64,000 nucleotides of DNA from Welwitschia mirabilis (taxonomy: Eukaryota; Gnetophyta; Gnetopsida; Welwitschiales), in NCBI GenBank assembly GCA_051453625.1, contig JBOZIK010000001.1:107284941-107348940 (forward strand), written 5' to 3'. Positions 56,242 to 64,000 of the stretch are shown one piece after another (position 1 is the stretch's first letter; every line of letters begins with the position of its first letter). Made by a program: the position numbers and the translations under genes. Under the pieces are notes generated by a model that ran no database searches, was not told where the DNA came from, and saw only the letters and a list, made by a program, of their open reading frames with translations.

Positions 56242-56859
56242 TTAATGACAACCAAATCAACAAGGTTATTTATTTTCTTTTAAGGTGGTACTCCTCTTAT
56301 GTGAGTGATTCCCTAGATATATGCATAATTCTAATGAAATTAGTTTTTACAAATCCTAAAAATGGAAATACAAAGAACACAAAAAAATTCTTACCTTAAT
56401 GGTGTACTAATATTATCAAATAATTATGTACTATAATAAAATCTATGAAACGAATAGGTAATAGATATGTCATTATAATTAAAACATTTTTGTAATGTAT
56501 GAAATTGTTTTTAGACCATAATAATAATAATTAATAACTAAATATAATTATATATTTTTGTATCCATTTATCATCAATGATAAGGGAGCTACAAATTACA
56601 AACATAAGAAGCCAAAAAAGATGTAAATAAATAATATAGATCAGAAGCATAAACTCTAATCACAATCAGCCATGGATGAAGTGTAGTGGTAAGAATCATG
56701 ACTAATAACATCTTAAGATGATTCTACAAAAGATGAACATGCAAACATAATAGCTAAAGATAGAGCAGATAGTGTAGAAATTGAACCTTATGAAATGAAG
56801 AGATCATTGGATTTGAATCTACAACACATCTACTAAAATTAAGCTCTAAAACCTTGGTG
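56242..56859 (-). other. Copia 3' untranslated region
   Basis: No gene recognised between the polypurine tract and the extra ORF. Confidence 0.4.
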
Positions 56860-58150
56860 GTGGTGTAGGTGCCTTTTAGGTTGCCTCTTCCTTCTTCTTA
56901 TTTGACTGCTATTCCTTCTTAAATTCCTTTTTGTTGATTTCTCTTTTATTTCTTCTTCCTCCTTTAGTGCCTCTTCTTCTTCTTCCTTCTATGTTGGTTT
57001 CTCCTCCACTTCCTCTTCCTCTTCCTCCTCATTTGGGAAGTCTAGTGGAGGAGTAGAAGAGGATGTGGAATAGTAAGATGTTAATGGTAAAAAAATATGA
57101 TAGGATTTTAGAATTTATTTAGCCATTTTCATCTCCTCCAGAAGATATACTATCCACTTTTGAGATTCTTCTTGCTCATACATCATAGTATGGAGTGATG
57201 GAAAAGTTTCATCAGTAGATTTATAAAACCTTTAAAATGTATAGCATAAGTGTAAAAGGATAAAGAAGGTACATGAGAAGACTTTGTGTCTTTGACATGT
57301 GAGGACCTCTAAATAGAACCTAAAAAAGATGTGTGCATACCAACATGGAGTAATTGAAAGGATGGTATGGTTTAAAGATGATGAGATTGTACTATAGTAG
57401 AGTTATATAAAAGTGATGGCACAACCCAATAATCAAACCTTCATAGCATAGTATCATATTCTAAGACTGAATAGTTGCATAAGAAATTCAAAAACAATAA
57501 GTAGCATATCAATATTCTAATGAGGGTACCACTAATGAAGAAATGTAAGCTTGTAGAGGATAACTTCTCCTTATATCAATTAAGAGGTAAAAGGATATAT
57601 TCAAAGATTAAGTATATAACATGATATAATGCTATTAGATGTTTAGATTTTAAGGTAATCAAGGACTCCTAATTAAAGTTAGCACCACAAAGGTCCAATG
57701 CATGCTAAAAATGCTAAGGATAATCGAATCTATGAATGAAAGATTACAGACATCACCTAAAGGGATACAAAGAACTAATGCAATTGTGTATTGTGTTACT
57801 TTAAAATCAAACCTTAAGATCATTGTTTTTATAATTAATTCTTAGATGTATATGATCTCAGCATTAGCATAGAATAAGCCAATGAGCTCTGCAATGGCCT
57901 CTGGATAAGGTGTCAAAAAGGGTTCTGACCCTTGGTATTGAAAAATATTTTCAACTAGAAGCTGAAATTATTTGAATGTAAATATTTAAATTTCTCTTTT
58001 CTTAAGCATAATCTTGGATTTAAAATTAGCATTAAATTGCCTCCGTTCTTGTCTATTCATATGTATGAAGAGATATACCTATCTAAATGTAGAGGCTTCA
58101 GCCTCCTTTCCTTTTGTAGAGCATGAGATTCTAGGATCATCTGTACTCAA
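56860..58150 (-). pseudogene. Extra ORF downstream of copia pol: 'putative plant transposon protein'-like, E-rich tail
   Basis: Minus-strand reading, with stops: QERRQFNANFKSKIM, YPEAIAELIGLFYANAE near 57,880, FDFKVTQYTIA and FWIPLGDV. Much further on come a Gln/Glu-rich helix (MMYEQEESQKWIVYLLEEMK near 57,150), a Ser/Thr/Pro stretch, and a Glu-rich run at 56,990-57,042. The order (a 'P-xxA-EL-xxFYAN' block, later a coiled-coil-like helix, then an acid tail) recalls the plant-specific family annotated as putative plant transposon protein. I do not claim a function. Position and strand fit the extra, sometimes env-like, ORF of SIRE elements. It could instead be a separate insertion. Confidence 0.45.
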
Positions 58151-59229
58151 AGAACACTATTAGAAGCACTATTAAGAATATAAAATCATGAATATTATTG
58201 AGATAATGCAAGAAGAGTGTATAGTACACATGTTAGATGACGATCATAAGACATAAAACAGGTTAATTTGAAATCTCTGTAAAAAGTGAATTTGATTAAA
58301 ATATAATGAGAAAAATACATTATCTAAATTTAATTAAGCATGAAATAAAAGAAAAATGATAATTATGAGATCAGAATAGTGGAATAACCTAGATAACAAT
58401 ATTTAATTTAGCATTCAAAAGCTATAAAATTTTATTTTAAGCTCAAAGATTAGATTATTAGATGAAGAAAATTTTAGAAAATTATTTAAAATTAATGGAA
58501 ATAAGTATGATTTTGGAAAAAATAGTAGAATATAACCTAGAAATAGCACAAAAGTAAAAAATAATAATAATTAATGTAGTAAAAACTAACATAAAAAGAA
58601 AACAATAAAAGAAAATTAAGAAAAATAAAAATTTGATCAAACTTATAAAATTTTGTAATATGCTAAAGAAAAGTAATACAAAGATGTTAGAAGATGATTA
58701 AATTCCTTTAAATTGCTGATTAGTTGTTCAAATTCCTTGTTTGAGGAGAAAAAGTGCTAGAAAGTAAAGAAGGAGTTGCAAAATAAAGGATACCAAATAA
58801 AAGCCACACCTTAAAATTATATAATTACACATGTTAACAGGATATGGTCAATCCCTAGGGTTAGGTAGTCAATTATTTCATAGGAGTTAACACTAATTCA
58901 ATAAAGGACAATCAAACTTCTACCAACAAAGTCAATTATCTGAAGACTAAAACTGATAATAAGCAATGCAGTTGATCTTGTAGGTTACCTGCTCTAGTTG
59001 ACTGCTTTAATAGTAGATTGACCCATCAAAGAAAAGATAAAACTAACTAAAAATTTAAAAATAATTTAGAATTACAAACTAGAAAGAGGATGATAGAAAG
59101 GCTAAAAATTGGAAACAATAAAGAATAGGATGGAACTAAGATTTACAGGATTAGATGAAAAAGAATTCAAGGACAAAGATCTAGGTTTAAGGATTTATAA
59201 AGAGAGGAGAAGTGATCTTAAGGAAGATC
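58151..59229 (-). other. Spacer between extra ORF and copia RNase H
   Basis: AT-rich. 58,840-59,030 has several GTCAA/TTGAC motifs like those of the LTR. No gene. Confidence 0.4.
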
Positions 59230-59920
59230 TTTTATTAGATATCAGATAATTGATGATTAGTGGAGACATGTTCCATCCTAATATGCTTGAAATCTATACA
59301 ATCTTTAGTAAAGTAATGATAAATTTCATTATGTTTGGTTCTAAAGTAAAGGACAAGATTCTTTAATATGTTTATTATTCTAAAGTTTTCATAGAAAATT
59401 GGTTTGTTAAATTTATAAATATTAAGTTTTAATAAGACTTGGTAAATTCATAAAACTTGAGAAACATAACTACTAGCTACTACATATTTACTTTTAGTAG
59501 TTAAGACCACAAAATTTTATTCTTTGAATCCCAACTCACTAGACAAGATTCTAGGAAATAATAATAATCACTAGTACTTTTTCTATCATTCCTAGCAGCA
59601 ACCCAATTAGCATCACAAAAAGAAAATAACTCCCATGGAGTTTCTTTAGAAAACTAAATGCTATAATTTAAGTTTTCTTTTACATACTTAAGAATACATT
59701 TAACTTCCTTAACATGAGATTCTTTAGGTTTGCATTAATACTTCACATATAGTCCTATTGAAAATTTGATGTCTAACTTTCTTGCAATTAAGTAGAGAAC
59801 ACTTCCAATCATGCTCCTAAAAAATTTAGTATTAATATCATTTCCAATTTCATCTACATTAATTTTGTCATTTTTTCTATTGGAGTCAATGGTAGTTTGT
59901 AGTTTTCTAGATCAAACTTC
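59230..59920 (-). pseudogene. Copia RNase H, decayed
   Basis: Minus-strand peptides: GSVLYLIARKLDIKFSIGLY (family GSLLYLTASRPDIxFSVxL), CDANWVAARNDRKSTS (family CDADWAGxxxDRKSTSG), LVSWDSKN and NLVLYFRTKHNEIYHYFTKD ending HVSTNHQLSDI (family RTKHIDIRYHFIRD...STxxQLADI). It would degrade template RNA during reverse transcription. Several stops. Confidence 0.8.
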
Positions 59921-60740
59921 TTCCAAAGTTCACTTGCAAAATTTTGTTAGGATAAGAATGCACCATCTTTTCTTTGCTTCACCTATAATCTAAGAAATGT
60001 TTAGAAATCACCTATATGCCTTATTTTAAAATTATTAGTCATAAGCTTGACAAACTCATAATACATTGAGTCCATGCTTGCTCCAAATATAATATCATTG
60101 ACATAAACTTGCACAAGTCAGATACCTAAATTGACTTTTTTGACAAATAAAGTTTTATCTATCCTACATCTAATGAAATTACGATTTAATGAAAAAGAAG
60201 TAAGTTTTTCATGCCATGCTCTTGATGCTTGTTTAATTTTATAAAGTTCCTTTTTCAACCTATAAACATTGTGAGGATATCCTGGTTCTTCAAGACTAGG
60301 GGGTTATTTTAAATATATAAGTTTATTTAAGGTGTGATTTAAGAAATCACTTCTTACATTTATTTGATAAATATTAAAATTATAGAAACAAGATAAAGTA
60401 AGAAAAATATGAATGGATTCTAATCTAGCAACTAGCGTAAAGGTTTCATCAAAATCAGTACCTTCTGTTTAAGTGAAACTTTATGCCATCAACCTTGCTT
60501 TGTTTCTTACTACTTCAGGTTTTCTTTCAATTTGTTTTCTAAGGATTCATTTGGTAGTAATTAGATTATGATTACTAGCTTAGCAAAAACTCCTAAACTT
60601 CACTTTTTTTTTTGAATTAGTTAAATTATTATTGCATGGCATTAAACCAACATTCATCTTATTTAGCATTTTTGAAAGACTTAAGTTCTAAGGTAAAAAT
60701 AAATCAAACATCTACATGAATTAAACTTCTTGCCTTTACC
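59921..60740 (-). pseudogene. Copia reverse transcriptase, decayed, YVND instead of YVDD
   Basis: Minus-strand landmarks: DECWFNAMQ near 60,640, KVDGIKFH near 60,480, LVLKNQDILTMFIG with a neighbouring-frame KKELYKIKQASRAWHEKLTS near 60,230, and LVQVYVNDIIFGAS at about 60,070-60,114. The catalytic block at 60,082-60,105 reads YVNDIIFG, so the first Asp of YVDD is Asn (a G-to-A change). Frameshifts and stops throughout; a 10-N gap lies at 60,749-60,758. Confidence 0.85.
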
Positions 60741-60759
60741 TTATAAAANNNNNNNNNNT

Positions 60760-62280
60760 CTTTTGAGATAATTATTTCTTTAGAAGTTGATGTTTTTATG
60801 TGAAATGAGAAAGGTGAAGAAGTAGATGTTTAATCATTTGATTGAATTCTTTTAAAAATTAACTCTGCTTCATCATCTTTAGTTTAAATTTTATAATCAC
60901 TTTCATCAATTCTAACATGCACACATTCCTTAAACCTGCATATGTTTTGGTTGAATACTTGATAAGCTTTACTTGTTTCTAAATAGCTAAGAAAAATTCC
61001 TTCTAAATATTTTTTTAAACTTCTCTATCATACCATGATTCTTCAATATGTAACATTTACTACCAAGTATTTTAAAATATAATACATTTGTCCTCTTTTC
61101 TTTTCACATCTCATAGGGAGTTTTAGTTGTACTAGATCTAAGAAATACATGATTGGATATGTAACACGTAGTATTGAGAGCTTTAGTCAAAAGTCTATTA
61201 GCTATGTTCTTTTCCTAAAGCATTGTTCTAATAATCTCTTAAATTACTATGTTCTTTTTTTTAATAATAGAATTTTTCTGGGATTCTTGTAGTAGAAATT
61301 CATGAGTTATACCTTTTTTCTTATATCATTCATCAATTCATTTTTACACTCTTCCCTGATCACTTCTAATTGTTTTAATGTTGTGATTAGTTTCATTTTT
61401 AAGTCTCTTAAACGAGATTTGAAATTTTCCAAAAGATTAATTTTTATGTCTTAGAGCCTAAAAAAAATCTAGTAAAGTCATCAACCATAACTAATATGTA
61501 TTTATTTATTATGCTAAGACTTTCTAAAGGAGTAGGATCTATAAGATCAAGATGAAGTAAACATATAAAGCATTGAGAGGAAACATGATCAATTTTAGTA
61601 AAACTTTTTATTGTTTATTTTACTAATTAACAAGCTTTACATAGGTCTCCTTCTATGTTTTTTATAATAGGAATGCTCTTAACAATATTATGCTTATAAA
61701 TTTTGTAAATATTCTTGTGATTAACATGTCCCAGATGTTAGTTCCATAACTTACTTTCTTTGAAAGTAATAGAAGATAAATAATTACTACTCATTAATTG
61801 CCTAATAGAATAAACATTTTCATCCTTATTACTAAACAATGATATTTTTCCATAATTATCTAACACATGAAAATTTAAAGCACTAAATAAAACATCATAC
61901 ATTTATTACAAATTTGGTTGATGCTAAGGAGGTTATTCTTTACTCCGTTGATATAGAAAACATCAACTCCTCTATTACATTTATCCATCTTTGTGAATCT
62001 GCTTATCCCTCTTATCGTGTGCTTTAAAGAACTACTATAAAGATACTAATAAACATCAGTAGTGGTTGTTGATGTGATATGAATCAAAAGAATTTTATGT
62101 ACTTTTTCATTACTCTAGATAATATCAAAGTTAGGTATTTTCTTAATAATTTGATTATGAGGTAAAGTTACAAATTGACAGAATACATTTCTGAAATGAT
62201 AATTAAGTTTTGTATGATCAAATCTATTATAGAAATGACAAATGGTAGGTTTCATACTCTTTTTAATAAAATTAATATTC
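60760..62280 (-). pseudogene. Copia GAG-preintegrase and integrase, decayed
   Basis: Minus-strand landmarks: KMDKCNRGVDVFYINGVKNNLLS near 61,960 (pre-integrase), HLGHVNHKNIYK near 61,725 and GDLCKAC near 61,650 (the HHCC zinc-binding region), HLDLIDPTPLESL near 61,540, and YILVMVDDFTRF at 61,471-61,502 (first catalytic-core block). The order pre-integrase, HHCC, VDDF is standard for copia. It would insert element cDNA. Inactive. Confidence 0.8.
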
Positions 62281-62824
62281 TAAGAATAAGGTTGAGAATC
62301 ATCTAATTTGATATTTGAATACATTAAACCTTTATCCCTAGATGCATATGATGCTTTGGTTAATGAGGTAGGAACAAAAGAAGAAGATAGAGGTGCAAGG
62401 TATCCTAGACTACTTTTGTTACTTGGTGATACTTTCTTAAAAAGTATTATCTCCAATGATCTGTTACCTATGAAAAACTTTAAAATAATTTTATTTAATT
62501 CATTAATTTTTAAGGAAAACACTCACATTTCTTTTCCCTTTATTTTATAATATCTTAAAGGTATTGAAATTTTTTTGAAGTGTGCCTTTTTATGTGTAAA
62601 GTTTTCTTGCAATTTTTAAATTAGATGTCAATTTTCTATTTTCTTGTTCATATTAGAATAATTTTTTCTTCAAGATTGTGTTTTTAAGAATTTTTTTAAT
62701 TTTTCCAAAAATTTCTTTATAGGCTTCAATTAGACTTTCATCCTTCTCCTTTTAATCTTTCATATTCTCTTTTATTTTTTGTTCCACGGATGTTGGTTCA
62801 TCTTTTTAAGTTAGAGAATCAATC
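62281..62824 (-). other. Copia gag-pol linker
   Basis: Open minus-strand frame 62,280-62,522 (80 codons) without a recognised motif; the plus-strand frame at 62,308-62,550 is its shadow. Confidence 0.4.
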
Positions 62825-63960
62825 TTATTCTTCATCATTATCTTCTTTACTTGCAATTGGTGAAACATTTTCCAAATCCAATTTATGAGGACAAGATAAA
62901 TTTAATTCAAAAACATAATTTAACTTTGTAATGAGGGACATGTTAAAAGAGGTAAAATACATAAGAGACAACCTCTTACTATCATGAGAGTTTTTCTTTT
63001 TAGACTTATCATTATCCCAAGTAGCAATGTTACATTTTTCTTTAAGATTCTTTAATGCCTTGTTATTTTTATTATTTGGACACTTAGCTATCATGTGCTC
63101 AAATCCTTTGCAAGTATAGCATTGAATCCCTTTCTTTCTAGAGTTGTCCTTGAGTCTTTAGAAAGATGTATCATGTTCCCTCTAATTTCTTCATTTCTTA
63201 CCTATGAATATCTTATTGAATTTTTTGGTAAATAATGCTAATTCTTTATCCATATTAGAATCAAAATTAGAGGAACTATAGTAGGAAAATCATCCTTATT
63301 AGTACATCTAGAACAATAAAATTGTTTATCAGTGAGAACTACATCTTTGCCTTTTATACCTTTGTGAAGATGTCTTAATTCAAATGTAAAGATGTCACTT
63401 ATCCATTATTCAAACCTAATGTTTTTAATTTTTTCATGTCTTCAATTAATAAAACCTTATTTTCATAAGTATTTGGTAAATACCTCATGATCTTCTTAGT
63501 GATTTAACTAGATTTGAGATGTTCTTCAAGATTCCAAATATTATTAATAATATTCATATATTTTTTATTAAATTTCATAAATGTTTCCTCATATTGTATT
63601 TGAATTTTTTCAAATTATATTATGAAAATTTTCTTTTTTATCTTTTTAATATGATTAAATCCTTCATATAGTACTTAAAATAATTTTCATATATCTTTTA
63701 TAGTAGAAAAATGTCTCATCTTTTTGTAGTCTTCAGCATTTCATCCATAACAAATAACATTCATGGACTTTTGATTCAGCATATCTTAATCTTTCTCTTT
63801 TCCATTCCATGTGCTTCTTGATTTTATCATAAAGGTGGTGACTTCATAATGTATTTTAGGCTCCATTGGGGGGAAGAGGCCTTCTTCCATAATACTTCAA
63901 TAGTTAAAGCTCATAGCCTTATTTCACACTTGCATACTTATCTTTTAAAATTCATAATTG
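62825..63960 (-). pseudogene. Copia gag with intact CCHC zinc knuckle
   Basis: Minus strand. The amino part has WNGKEKD and, after about 63,600, EETFMKFNKKYMNIINNIW and IMRYLPNTYENKVLLIED (UBN2-type gag landmarks: F..F..I...L..LG, K.LR.LP..Y..KV.AIE). The knuckle at 63,080-63,121 is perfect: CYTCKGFEHMIAKC (C-x2-C-x4-H-x4-C). The following 89 codons (62,825-63,094) are open and include NIATWDNDKSKKKN, as in SIRE-type gag. Gag forms the particle and binds element RNA. Stops in the amino half. Confidence 0.8.
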
Positions 63961-64000
63961 TCACTGGTAAAGAAAGGAGAATGGTTAACTAGTTAATTCT

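Larger units (their letters stand above)
55149..64000 (-). mobile_element. SIRE/Maximus-like Ty1/copia element, minus strand, 5' end outside window
   Basis: Minus-strand order from the right edge: gag with CCHC knuckle, integrase, RT, RNase H, an extra ORF region, polypurine tract, and 3' LTR ending CCTAACA at 55,149. Integrase before RT identifies copia. The gag sequence (knuckle, then ATWD with Ser/Lys-rich tail), the long 3' region after pol and the LTR end 'tcatccctcccctctagg' followed by 'tcctaaca' resemble SIRE/Maximus elements. The element is inserted in the gag of Athila 2; the 5-mer beyond the LTR end is ctgta (55,144-55,148). All frames are broken. Confidence 0.85.

Noticed and set aside
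1-64000. tRNA or rRNA genes
   Set aside because: No cloverleaf with A and B boxes and no conserved rRNA core seen; tRNA-like motifs are only primer-binding sites.

Overview
This window looks like a heterochromatic, retrotransposon-filled stretch of a flowering-plant nuclear genome. It is strongly AT-rich, has scaffold gaps (runs of N), and shows no intact host gene. Its recognisable coding sequence is plant Ty3/gypsy (Athila-type), Ty1/copia (SIRE/Maximus-type) and CACTA material, plus scraps of two plant gene families (GH9 endoglucanase and CIPK kinase). I cannot name the species. Almost every reading frame is broken, mostly by C-to-T type changes (CAA/CAG to stop), as expected of old methylated elements.

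Layout. 1-2,396: 5'-truncated copy A of a large non-autonomous LTR element (LARD, here 'LARD-h'). 2,397-4,148: low-copy, coding-like but unidentified sequence. 5,894-7,245: isolated Athila-type LTR. 7,937-14,836: full-length LARD-h copy B (+) with both LTRs, tRNA-Asp type primer site and polypurine tract. It abuts an Athila element on the minus strand (RT, protease, gag, primer site, LTR; 14,837-20,117). 20,880-23,900: decayed Ty3/gypsy pol (+). 24,000-29,707: nothing I can assign except a small tandem repeat.

From 29,708 a deep nest begins. Athila element 1 (LTR 29,708-31,158, gag to 32,755) is interrupted by the LTR of Athila element 2 (32,761-33,231, resuming 52,294-53,185, then primer site and gag to about 55,143). 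The LTR of element 2 is split by LARD-h copy C (minus strand, 33,232-52,293, target duplication gatac/gatat). The 3' LTR of copy C is split in turn by a 10.4-kb CACTA transposon (33,989-44,352) that carries a GH9 endoglucanase fragment and one clean CIPK NAF-motif exon. The gag of Athila element 2 is cut by a SIRE-like copia element on the minus strand (3' LTR 55,149-56,222, an extra unidentified ORF, RNase H/RT, integrase, gag) that leaves the window at 64,000.

Two features stand out. First, LARD-h carries at least 19 copies of a roughly 40-nt palindrome (TGTCGTCC...GGACGACA type), placed in U3 upstream of the TATA box, in the leader after the primer site, and after the internal ORF. Second, LARD-h has lost gag, protease, RT and RNase H but keeps a long shared reading frame of unknown function, followed by a remnant of the integrase C-terminus. 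The CACTA element with two captured gene fragments is the third point of interest.
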